A stretch of 64,000 nt of DNA from Chlorella sorokiniana (taxonomy: Eukaryota; Chlorophyta; Trebouxiophyceae; Chlorellales; Chlorellaceae). The DNA lies in contig CP084609.1 in assembly GCA_025917655.1 (NCBI GenBank), forward strand, positions 620,001 to 684,000. Direction: 5' to 3'. Each line of letters begins with the position of its first letter. Position 1 is the first letter of the stretch. Both the position numbers and the translations under genes were made by a program. The notes below the pieces were generated by a model. The model saw only the letters and a program-made list of their open reading frames with translations. It was not told where the DNA came from and did no database searches. Of the stretch, positions 1-10,604 are shown piece by piece.

Positions 1-983
1 CTTATGATTGCATGGCTTGGTTGTGTTCGTAAAGGTTCCGTCTAACGAAAAGGTTTAAGGTCCGTCTAACGAACGTTAAAACCCTAATGAAGTCTATGAG
101 ACTGCATCTGCATTATCGACTCCCGGTTCCCGGGGACGGAGCAGGTTTCTGCATTTCTAATCAACTACTTCAAACATCGACAAAACACAACTTCGAACTA
201 GGGCTGGGTTCCATGCAGTACGTCTTGGCATACCTGGTGGGTTATACCATACCCCATCTAAACACTACACAAGGTCAACAATGCGTTTACAGCGACTTTG
301 CTAATCTTCGCAGGACCTGGACTCCGGCAACATAACATGGCATAGAAGCTCTAGTGCGCGCCACCGCCAGGCTAATCTCTCAGCGTATTGCAAGCTTCAA
401 AAGAAAACGCGCCAAATGCCTCATTCCACTGTTTCCCATGTTCCCACAAGACAGTTCTCACTTCGCTTCACTGCCGAGCGCCGTACTTGCTCCTGTACCG
501 CAACGTCAAAAATGGCAGGGCCATCCTGACTCGATGGTCGGGGTCGTTACTGTGTGGCTTATTCTAATGCCTGGCAAACTGGCAGGGACTCACCCTTCGA
601 TTTAGAGCAAGCAGAGGGACTACAGCCTTTGCCATCATCCTCCGGATCGCGTGTGGCGGGGCAGCCTTCAGCGAGTGATTGCAGTAGGTTGTAAACCTTT
701 CCAGCGTTGACAAGAGAAACTGAAGTGCTGTTTCAGTTCTCCACTCTCTCATAAGCAGCCCTTCTCACAAGCAACCGTTCCCCGCCATCACCCTTCCTTC
801 GTTTCCCCGTCATCGACCTCACAGCGTGCTGCGATCCACGTCTCTTTCTGTCTGGGACTATCTGTGTGATCGCTGCCTTCCACACACAGCGCTTCCGAAG
901 ACACTGTTGTTACGCTCTTCGTCTCCGTGTTCCTCTTTGTCCCAGCGCAAGAACCGCCGCCTGTAATTGAGGCAGGAGGTGCA
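1..983. other. Left-edge intergenic region and PSMA6 upstream region
   Basis: I recognise no gene here. Short open frames exist but none resembles a known family. A 12-base direct repeat (CCGTCTAACGAA) occurs twice within the first 75 bases. The last few hundred bases, rich in C and T, lie directly before the PSMA6 start codon and are the likely promoter and 5' untranslated region. Confidence 0.5.
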
Positions 984-2436
984 ATGTCACGCAGCAGCGG
1001 CGGCTACGACCGTCATATGTGAGTGGCATTGATCGGCCTGTGGCTGCCGTGTTGCGTTGCTGATGTGTTAGGCACCCCCTTCACTGTTTATTCAATGGTG
1101 TCGCTCCTTTGCAGCACGATTTTCAGCCCTGAGGGCAGGCTATACCAAGTTGGTACGAACCGCTAGTGCCTCTTATGCAGGCTGCAGGCAGCACTGTCGT
1201 TACACGTCCACGTTTCGAGGCCACTAAGGCCACGTTGTGCCTCTTGTTGCTGCAGAGTACGCGTTCAAGGCCGCCAAAAGTACCGGCTTGACGGCCATTG
1301 CTGTGCGGGGCGGCGACAGCGTGTGCTTTGTGACGCAGGTGTGCCTGCTTTTGTGCGAGAAGCGCACTGCATCTGGTGTGCCTGGCTATGCCGGCAAACC
1401 GAGCCCGTGCATGGTTTGCAGCACAAGGTGCCTGACAAGCTGACGGACCCAACCAGCGTGACGCTGATCCACAGCATTACCAAGCGAATTGGCATGCTGG
1501 TAATGGGCATGCCGGGTGAGTTGCGGCATAGGGTGGGCGGTGTGGCTTTCGCTCGCAGAGCTGCTGCCCATCTCGTCCTTGTCACGTGTTGCAGGTGATG
1601 CGCGGTCACTTGTGCAGAAGGCCCGCTCCGAGGCGGCCGAGTTTCGCTTCAAGTACGGGTATGAGATGCCCGTGCACGTCCTGGCCCGCGTGCTTGCCGA
1701 CCAGGCGCAAGTATATACGCAGGTGGGGACCCTCCAGGGAGGGGGGGGGGACCGCAAGGTGGACGGCAACAGAGCAGCATCGCCCCGGGTTGGTTGCATT
1801 GCAATGCAATGCTTTGTAAGAGTCGGCTGCTTGCTGGACTTCCACTGGGCCCCACGCCAAGAGCGGCCACATGATCATGCAAGTACTCAGCTCGCCCATT
1901 AACCCTGTGTCCCTGGCCGTCAGCATGCCTACATGCGCCCGCTGGGAGTCATTCCCATTCTGGTGGCCATCGATGAGGAGCACGGTCCGCAGCTGTTCAA
2001 GGTGGACCCTGCTGGATACTTTGTTGGGTACAAGGTGCGAACAGCCACTGCAGGCCTAGCTGTTGAAGCACTTGACCCCAACCCTCCATGTGTGCTCAGT
2101 GGCCGTCATGCGCGGAGGCCGCCCGTCTGGCTGCCTGGACCTTCAACCTCGCCTCCTGGAACAACCGGGCTGTTTGGGATGCAGGCCACAGCCGCGGGCG
2201 TGAAGGAGACGGAGGCGGTGAACATGCTGGAGAAGCGGTTCAAGACGGGCCCGCAGTACAGCCAGAAGGAGGCGGTGGAACTGGCCATCTCCACCTTGCA
2301 GCATGTGCTAGGTGAGGACCTGAAGGCTGCGGACATCGAGGTGGGGCTGGCATCCGCGCAGGAGGGCGGGTGCTTCCGTGTGTTGAGCACCCCAGAGCTC
2401 GAGGAGCACCTTACAGCCATTAGCGAGCGGGACTGA
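984..2436 (+). CDS. PSMA6: 20S proteasome subunit alpha type-6 (alpha-1)
   Basis: Structural alpha-ring subunit of the 20S proteasome core, acting in cytosol and nucleus; alpha subunits are non-catalytic and gate entry to the chamber. Seven exons read by eye: 984-1018, 1115-1152, 1256-1338, 1422-1515, 1595-1722, 1924-2034 and 2185-2436. The protein opens with MSRSSGGYDRHITIFSPEGR and continues into LYQVEYAFKAA, the N-terminal proteasome alpha signature in the form typical of alpha-1/PSMA6. Later come the conserved GDSVCFVTQ, a DKLTDPTSVT stretch and an acidic C-terminal half. Total length is close to the usual 245-250 residues. All introns fit GT-AG and all phases join without a frame break, so this is one of the cleanest models in the window. 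The start is the first ATG giving the family N-terminus. Confidence 0.95.
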
Positions 2437-3035
2437 AGGGCCTGCTGCGTCGTCCAACGTGCTTGCGCACTACAGCGAGGGCCGGCGAGATTATGCACAC
2501 GGTTGCGCCGTGCCGGCGAGGCTGCTGACAAACGTATTCATGGGCTCATGCCGTAAGCATGCATCAATCTGATCCCGCTCGATTTTTCAAGAATCCAACT
2601 CATTCGTTAGGAAGTCACATCCCTGACACGTCACCGAGGCTGTACCTGATCCTCAATGGCTGCACCACAGTATGGCCAGCGCCGCCCATGCCCGGAACAA
2701 TGGCAACCTCAAAGGACGTCGGGGGCAGCAGCGGCGGGGTTGACAATGGAGGCGGCTGCAGCGCTCAGGGCGGCGTGCTGGGCGGTGGGCAACAGCTGAA
2801 GCGGCGGCGACAACCTGATCCAGGCCAATCATTCGTTCTCCTCAGTTTTAACTCAGAGTGAGGAAAACTTTAAATATCTTGCCGCAGACAATCCCCCAAA
2901 ACACAAACAAAACAGACAAGAACAAACTCCCCGCGTAGTGCCGCGCATGCGGTACGCAGCTCGCTCCGCAGATCAGCCTCTTCTTCCTCCTCTTCTGCGC
3001 CGTGCAGGTCGAAGAACGCGCTTTTGGCCAACACA
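2437..3035. other. Intergenic region between PSMA6 and plastid L24
   Basis: Holds the PSMA6 3' end and the L24 promoter/5' untranslated region. A 100-codon open frame at 2559-2861, rich in Gly, Ser and Gln, resembles nothing I know and is probably chance in GC-rich DNA. Confidence 0.4.
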
Positions 3036-4287
3036 ATGCAGTCGCTAGCCGCGAAGGGTAGCGTCTTCACCGGCGCTTCTCTGAAGCCTGCCGCCTTCAC
3101 GCCGCACCAGGTGCGACTCCGCCAATGTCCTACATTTGTATGCACGTAACTCTCGGCCAGCGCATTTGCGGCTTAGACTCTGCTGCACCGGCATGCTGCC
3201 CTCACACCATCTCCTTACCCTGCAGACTGCGCGGCCATGCGGGTCCCTGGTCGTACGTGCAGCAGTTGTGGTGAGTGCATAGGTTGCAGCTGGCTTTGCA
3301 GGTGGCCGAGGCGGGGGCGAAGGCGGTCATGCTTGCAGCGACGGCGGCAGCGACCTGGGCGTCGTTCCTTGGCTGCCGTGATTGCAGCCCAACATTGAAT
3401 GATTTCCTACAGAATAGTACTGTGTGCATTTTTTTCTCGATTAATCACTACCTCTCGAACATCTTTTCCTGCTCGGATAACCAACTGTGATTTCACATCA
3501 TGTGGACAGCCCTGGCAGGGTGTGCTATCTTACGAAGCCAGTCTAAGCTTGTATCTACGCTGCAGGGTCCTGGCAAAAAGTGGGAGCATCTTGAAGTGAA
3601 CAAGAATGGCAAGCCTGTGCGCGTCAGCATGCACGTCCGCTTGGGCGACACGGTGAAGGTGGGGCTGGCATGGCTGAACCTTTTGTCACGTCGCTCCAGC
3701 CTCTGCATGCTCATATCTACCCACGTATGCACAGGTGTGACACATTTAATGGTTGCACTTGCTGATGCGCAGGTCATTGCTGGCAGCGACAAGGGCAAGG
3801 TGGGCAGAATTTTGGAGGTGAATACAAAGCGCGGCGAGGTGCTGGTGGAGGGCGTCAACATCAAGACCAAGCACATCAAGCCGGCGGCGCAGGGCGAGCA
3901 AGGGCAAGTGGTGAAGAAGGAGTTCCCTGTGCACCATTCCAATGTGGCTGTTTATTCTACGGCGCAGCAGGTTGCCAGCCGCGTCGGCTACAAGTGAGTT
4001 GTTCAAGCTGTGTGTGGGGAAGGGGGCCGGGGCCATGCTTTGCCATATTTCAGCTTTTGGGTGATGCATGTATGCCTGGCAGTTCCCCCGCACCTTCAAC
4101 ATAACCTTCTCAGCCCTATTCCAAGCTTGTTCTCACGCGCGTGCGCCCCCGCCCCCGCATCCCCGCACACACTGCCAACCCTACACACTGCAGGGTGGTG
4201 GACGGCGTCAAACTTAGGTTTCTGAAGAAGACGGGTGAGGTGCTTCCCAACCCCACCAAGCGGACAGCTGAAAGCAGCAGCGAGTGA
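3036..4287 (+). CDS. RPL24: 50S ribosomal protein L24, chloroplastic (uL24c)
   Basis: Nuclear-encoded plastid ribosomal protein that binds 23S rRNA early in large-subunit assembly. Exons: 3036-3110, 3226-3270, 3566-3658, 3773-3993 and 4194-4287. The N-terminus (MQSLAAKGSVFTGASLKPAA followed by an Arg/Val-rich piece) looks like a plastid transit peptide. The mature part has KOW-type residues in exon 3 (HVRLGDTVK) and exon 4 (VIAGSDKGKVGRILEV), then HHSNVAVYST and RVGYKVVDGVKLRFLKKTGE, which match the C-terminal extension of plant plastid L24 better than a mitochondrial or cytosolic L24. Phases join cleanly. It ends 180 bases from the convergent GatA stop. Confidence 0.93.
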
Positions 4288-4467
4288 ATCAAACCTATCT
4301 GCACCGATTGTTATGTGCTCAGTTCCATCGATTTCCTTGGCAACAAGTCCCCAGTTTGCAAGAGTTCAGAAAAGCGATTGCTCAATCACATGCTGATGGT
4401 GCGTATGTAGCTAGTAATGGGGGCGGGGTGGGGGTGGGCGATTGAGGGTAGGGAGCGGGCATGTGTA

Positions 4468-7315
4468 TCACTCGGCCCAAACCTTGGGCCGAGCTCCTGT
4501 CATGCAGCCCGCCGTCTGCTCATACACGTGGGCAAGCTGCAGCAGGTCTGCCTCGCCAAAGGCACGACCCAGCAGCTGCATGCCAACAGGCAGCAGACTG
4601 CTGCTGCTGGGCTGCTTCACAAAGCCGCAGGGTAAGCAGACTGCGGGCAGGCCCGCCAGGTTCAGGTTCACAGTCATGAGGTCACCTGTAGAGGCACATT
4701 TGGTAGGTCATCGGAGGATGCAAAGTTGGTGGGCGTGCAAGGGGCCACGCCGCGCCCGCTGCGGCTCACTGTTCCGACATTACCGACGGCCCCTTGCAGC
4801 AATGCGTGGCAAAGTCCTGAAGCCACCTTGTATGCCGCCGCTACAAGTGCTGCAAGTTCGACTAAACGACCAGCGCACAGGTACGCCCCTGGGAACGCCC
4901 CCTCCCTGGTGGCGCGCCCCCTCCGCCCCCTCCCCCCACACACACACACCCCACAACCCCGCGCACCCTTGTACATGGCAAGAGGGCTGCTAGCCTTCTC
5001 CCGATGCGGTATGCCGGCGTGGGCGCCGCAGGGCAGAGCAGCGCGTCATACCGCTGCAGCAGCCTGCCCATCTCCCGCTGGATGAGGGTGCGCACCTGGG
5101 ATGTGGTGAACGTGAGGCACAGGTGAGCAGACAGGCAGTATGGGTTCACATGAAGAACCAGCGGCTTGGGCAGTGTGCTTCAGGCTGGACTCTGCCGCTT
5201 CGGGTGAAGTGCAGGCATGAAGGCCAGCCACGACGGCATGCATCAGTGTGCTCTGCCTGCACACCTGTTGCGCTCGCTTGTAGTAAGCATCGTAGTAGCC
5301 GGCCGACAGGGCATAGGTGCCCATCAGGATGCGGCGCGAAACCTGGGGCGGCAACCCAGCTTGATGAGGCATAAGCGACAACTTTGACCGCATGCACCTC
5401 ATGCACAGCGAACGCCATGTTTGGGCATTCTCAAGCAGAAACCCTGCTGCTTACCTCGCTTCCCAGGCCGCTGTGACGCGTCTTGCCATACATAGCCTGG
5501 AGCTCTGCGCAAGACAGGTCAATTTGTGAGCTAAGCCTGCCAGCAATATCCGCAGCAGCAGCTGAGGACGAGAGGTAAGGAGGGAGGCAGCATGGCCTCA
5601 CCATCAGCCTGCTCACGCAACCCATACCGCACACCGTCGTAACGGGACAAATTGCTGGAAGCTTCTGAGAGCGCAATGACGTAGTAGGCCGGCAGGCCGA
5701 CATCAAATGAGGGCAAGGACACCTGCGCGCAATATGGGGGCACATTCCTGTCCCAGCGTTATCGGCCGATCAGAGAAGGGGAATGCAGCACATCGCTTCA
5801 TCTGGCTGCCCACCTGCTCCACGGTGGCCCCCAACGACTCGAGGTGCTTTACCGCGTCCATGAGGGCCGTGGTCACCCCTGCACAGACCGGCAGGCAAAG
5901 GCCAACCAGGGTCAGATTGGCTTGCTGAAATGTTTTTCAAGCTTCATCGCCTGTTCCTGAGTGGCAGCATCCCAAGCCAGCCAAGCCTTGCCTGCATCGA
6001 CGCCCTCGCCACATGTCTCCTGGATCAGCGCAATCTTGCGACCCGCAAGTGGTTGGCTGGCCAGCTGCCTTGCAGGCAGCAGGCCTGCGCCGAAGTCCTC
6101 GCTGGGCCGCTGACTGCAGGTAGAGTCGGCGGGGTCGCCGCCTGCAGCGGAAAACAACCATCAACAATTCCCAACAGCACATGGGGTTTGTGGCACAGCG
6201 CCGACTGCAGGGCACACGTGTGGGTGCCCTCACCGGCGATCACTGACAGCAATGCCGCTGCGTCTGCCACAGTTCGAGCCATTGGGCCTACGCAATCCAG
6301 TGAGGAGGCATAGGCCACCAGCCCACTACGCGATACACGACCGTAGGTGGGCTTGATGCCCACCACACCGCAGAACGAAGCTGGCTGGCGGATGCTGCCG
6401 CCTGTGTCACTGCCCAGAGCTGCTAAGCACTGGTTGGCTGCTACTGCAGCCGCTGATCCGCCACTGCTGCCGCCTGGCACATGGTTTGTGTCCCAAGGGT
6501 TGAAGGTGGGCTGCAGGAGCGCAGCAGTAGGTCTCACACGCCCAGCAATGTGCCAAAGCCCTGTTCCCCATGCTGAGCAAAGCAAACAGCGTGCTCATTG
6601 ATGGAAGCCCCGCACTACCTGTACCCACCTGGTATCCAGAATTCTCACAGCTGCTGCCCATTCCGAATTCATCCATGTTCGTCTTGCCCACCAGCACGGC
6701 GCCCGCTGCTCTCAGGCGTGCCACCACCGTGGCGTCGCGGGCGGCATGTAGCCCTGCAAAACCTTGCTGCCTGCGGTCGTCGGCAGTCCCTCTGTGCACA
6801 AGTTGTCCTGCGATTAACCAAAGGCAAGCAGTCAAATGCAGCGCAAGGCGGCCCTGCAGTGTTTCTTTCAGTGCCGAGCGCGGCGAATGCGACGGTACTG
6901 CTGCCAGCAGTTGCCGCCTTTCACGTATCAAGGACCCACAAACTCTGGAGGAAGCGTGAATCCGTCAATAGGCAGGAAAAATGCCGAACAACACTTGAAC
7001 CCACTTGGCGCCGCAGTTCTCCCCATGGACACCTGCACAAGCCAAGTTGCGCCGCTGGTGGCCACCCTCACGCACCTTTACTGCAACAGGTACGCCAGCT
7101 AGCAATCCCACGTCCTCTCCTTTGGCAATGCGCTCGTCAATTGCCTCCGCTTGGCGGACCGCATCTTCATTCACGGCCAAGAAGCTCTTGACGTCATGCT
7201 CCACAGAATGCAATCGCTGCAAATATTGTTGAGTGACCTCCGCCGCGCTAACTCTCCGGCTGCGAATGTCCCTAGCAATTTGCAGTTGCGAGCTGGCTCT
7301 TGTTGAAAGCTTCAT
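4468..7315 (-). CDS. GATA: Glutamyl-tRNA(Gln) amidotransferase subunit A
   Basis: Amidase subunit of GatCAB, which converts Glu-tRNA(Gln) to Gln-tRNA(Gln) in organelles. Seen from N to [10 protein letters not shown] with the catalytic Lys, the [12 protein letters not shown] segment, the [11 protein letters not shown] loop, [12 protein letters not shown] with the catalytic Ser, then [14 protein letters not shown] and the C-terminal [15 protein letters not shown]. The amidase Ser-cisSer-Lys triad is therefore intact. The start ATG (7313-7315) is the only in-frame ATG before the conserved N-terminal helix, and no long transit peptide precedes it, although an organellar location is expected; an upstream exon may be missing. 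The exon around 6740 contains a frame break: GGG at 6739-6741 (CCC on the coding strand) would need one more base to keep PP-x-DATVV in frame. About ten exons. The WDR70 gene ends only 123 bases upstream on the same strand. Confidence 0.93.
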
Positions 7316-7438
7316 GACTATATGCAACAGTCTCGTTGAAGCAACGCCAATCCGAAATTGCGCCACACAACAAAAGCCATGCTGAATACTCCCAACATTA
7401 GATGTTCCATGCACATAGAGGCGCACAATGCTGTGCTG

Positions 7439-10198
7439 TTAGATATCATTGTCGTCCCCTTCCTCTTCCTCGTCCTCTGCAAAAACTTTTAGTGGCTGAG
7501 TTTTCTGGTACGCCGCAGTAAACTGGCTGAATTCGTCCACCTTGTTTTCGTGGGAGAGCAGTTTTCCCTCACGGAGCTCTCACGCCCAAACTCCTTGCCC
7601 TGTGACTTGAGGACATGCATTGTGAGCAGCGAGCTGCTACTGGCCCCCAGCTGGCCGCCAGCGCCAACAGACACCCCTGCAGCAGCAGGAACAGCACTGC
7701 ATTCATCACTTGCCGAAGGAGGGTGGGCAGAAGAGCCACGACAGTTCCAGCAATGCGCACAGCGCTGGCAGGCAGCGCCAGGGCGCACCCTTTGGCATGC
7801 CGCCCATCTCTGGCTGCTTGCGCCGCCTCCGCTCAGCCTCCTCCATCTCCGCCCGCTTGCGCTTGTTGGCTGGCCTCCCGTACATTGACTCATCACGGTA
7901 CATGGGCAGCGCGTTGGGGTTGTAAATTTGCGGCGCTCCCAGCTGCACGAGGGAAGAGGGCAGTTGAGGTGGAGCAACTCGGGAACACATCAGGTCAGCC
8001 CAGACACCCACGCAGGAACAAAAGTTGCATCCAAAGTGTTGTTGTCAGGCTGGGCGCTCACTTGCATGAACTCGGTTGTGGTGGTACGGGGTGCTCGCGA
8101 TGCAGCCACCACAGCACCCTTGGTGGACAACTTGGGGTCGTATAACGTGCGCACACAGCCTGATGTGCGCCCGCCGCAGCCCAAAAAGATCTGGTTTATG
8201 CTGGGGTGCCACTGCAGGGATAGGTGAGCAGGCAGCATTTGGCACCAAGTGCCGTTTGCAGAAGCACAAGGACCAACATCTTGCACACCAGGCCCACCTG
8301 CACGGCGACGGCGCTGCCATTTACGGCCACTTCAGCGCGCTTCTCCAGCGAGGCTCCATCCAGCACAACGAGTGAGCCGTTTCTGTCCTTGGCTTCCGCT
8401 GATGTGCCAGTAACGACATAAGCCTCGTCAGGACTATAGCAGCACTGCATGCATGTTGAAAAGCAGACACGCTATCAGGGATTTAGACGACCTGCTTGCG
8501 GGAGAAGGCCATTTGCAAAGGCCGGCCGACGGGATATGCATGCCTGAGTGCTGATGTAGTTGCAAGGAAGGCCGTCTGCAATGCGTAGGGGATTCTTGAA
8601 CTTGCGCAAGTCCCACAACTTTAGGGTACCATCTGCATCCACAGGCACCTAGCAACCACAACACTTCAAAAGCGCAAGGAGGAGCAGCGATTCAACACAA
8701 TCGTAACAGAGCATTTGGCTCCAGTGCTCACCTCCCCCACGTGTCAGCATGTTCTGGGCGCTGAGAGAGAACCGCAGGCATGTGATGTCGCTTCCTGCTT
8801 CGTGTGCCGATCGAACAATCTGGCCTGCACAATGCACGATGATGGCACATCTTGCAAACGTGATGGCTGCACTGCACCAACGCAGAGCGATGGGCTGCCT
8901 TGTCAAGGTCACGCGTGCATCGAGGCAACAGCAACGCACCAGGAGTGGAGGCGTAGGTCCACGCCTGCTTGGCCACCATCTGTGCCTTGGGCACTGGTAC
9001 CAGCCCAATCGCTGCAGATTGCCCAAACTTCCCTGCAATACGTTGCAAGGCATGATGGGCCGCAGGCCCTGCTTTGGCCAAAAACGGCAAGGACCAGCAT
9101 GATAAAGCTGCCTCCAGTTCAGCCTAGTGTCAGCTGTTTTCCTGGCAGGAGCAGAACTGATGTTACCTCGCACGTCCCACAGCTGCACCGTTCCGTCTGC
9201 CAAGCCTGCTGCGATCAGCCGACCATCTGCGGAGTAGCTGCAGCCCGTCACCGACACACGTCCAGGCTTGACCAACTGCACACTCGGCAAATTAAGAAGA
9301 GTAAATGTTTTTGAATCGGTTCGTGCCAGGCCCCAGGACCCTAAGCGTTTCTGTGACCCCTTGCACACCTGGGGCTTGATCACCGTCTTCTGGTGAACCT
9401 CAGTTGCATCCCACACACGCAGCGTGCCGTCTTCAGAGCAAGTCAGCACCGTCGCCTTGTCGGTGGGGTGCCAGCAGCCTCCAGTGCAGTTGGTCACATG
9501 TCCTGCAGGTCACGGTTTGGTAGTGCTTCCCGTGAGCACCCATGGGCACCCGTGAAGTAAGCCCCTGCTTCCGCCATCCACAATGCACGGCTCACAGCTG
9601 GCCGCACCGCAACACAATCATCATAAGATTGGCTTGTGATGAAACCCACCTTTGGTATTTTTGAGGTCCCTTATGTACATGTCGCCCTTTGGGAACTCGC
9701 CCAGCTCCTTCCCATCTCGGTTGTATAGCTTGGGCTGCATGTGTGGCAGCAGACAGGGCGTAATATCAGCACTTGCATCAACAGCTGCAGGAGCACGGCA
9801 AGACGAGAGGACTAAGACCCTCACCTGGCTGTACGAAGTGACCACCATGAAAGATTCGCCAGTGGGCGACCAGCTCACCTGCAGCAGTGGAAGAAATGTG
9901 TCGAGGGCACTGGAAGGCAACAAGGCAGTGCACGACAAACATGTGCCGCCGCGCCAAGATTGTGCCTTCTGAACTCACGTACCGCAACCACTGGGTGTCC
10001 TTCTGTGACCTCAAAGCTGCGGAAGCTTTTTCCATCTGCTCGCAGGCCCCCAAAGTCATATAAGTGGCACATGTAGTCATTACCGCCTGCCGCCAGTCGG
10101 CTGCCGCTGGGGTCTGCCTCTACAGCCGTCACGCATTTTGCGGGGCCGGTCAGGTCGAAAGTCTTGCTGGCCGGCAAGGGGTTTGGTACATCTGCCAT
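7439..10198 (-). CDS. WDR70: WD repeat protein, WDR70 / gastrulation-defective-1 family
   Basis: Nuclear WD40 protein of the WDR70 family, linked in other eukaryotes to chromatin/DNA repair and RNA processing. Ordered repeats are visible across about nine exons: DPSGSRLAAGGNDYMCHLYD, then a Lys/Gly strand ending DMYIRDLKNTKG, GGCWHPTDKATVLTCSEDG, CSYSADGRLIAAGLADG, a DITCLRF repeat, CCYSPDEAYVVTGTSAEAKD and WHPSINQIFLGCGG. The DMYIRDLKNTKG and late IYNPNALPMYRDE elements are particular to this family. The C-terminus has the Lys/Arg-rich helix and an acidic tail ending EEEEGDDNDI. The start chosen at 10198 gives MADVPNPLPAS. Animal WDR70 has about 180 extra acidic N-terminal residues, which I could not find here, so the alga may have a short form or an upstream exon is missed. 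Confidence 0.85.
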
Positions 10199-10604
10199 GC
10201 TCTCTGCTTTACATGCGAGATGCCGAGTCTGGCCAACGGCGCCAGTGGCGGCCGACTGTGGCGGCCCCCCCGGCAGCGAAGTCGCGTGCAAAGACTACCG
10301 CGGTGAGAGGTGCTCCAAACTCCACTGGATATTGGAAACTACAAGAACACTGCTCGCTTCTAAAGCTGGGAAACCAGAAATAAAGCGCCACACAATGGCG
10401 CTCAAACCAATGTTGGACACACTCACGGCCGCGGCCACTTGATACACTTCCTTGCCACAACATTCTTAGTTGCCGCTCTGAAAAAGCACTACGATGTACA
10501 TCAAGCGTTTAGGAAATGAGATGCATTTCCTAAAGCTGCACTTCAAACCTAATCTTCATAGAGAATTAAAGGAAAGATTGAGCAAACCCAGCAGTCGCCG
10601 TGCC
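10199..10604. promoter_or_regulatory. Divergent promoter region, WDR70 / leucyl-tRNA synthetase
   Basis: 406 bases separate the two divergent start codons and must hold both promoters and 5' untranslated regions. The right half is AT-richer than its surroundings (10440-10600). I see no convincing TATA box or repeated motif. Confidence 0.4.

Noticed and set aside
1-75. Direct repeat near the left edge as a mobile-element end
   Set aside because: Only 12 bases long and two copies, with no inverted terminal repeat, target-site duplication or transposase frame.
2559-2861. 100-codon open frame between PSMA6 and L24
   Set aside because: Composition is low-complexity Gly/Ser/Gln, no family is recognisable, and long frames are expected by chance at this GC content.
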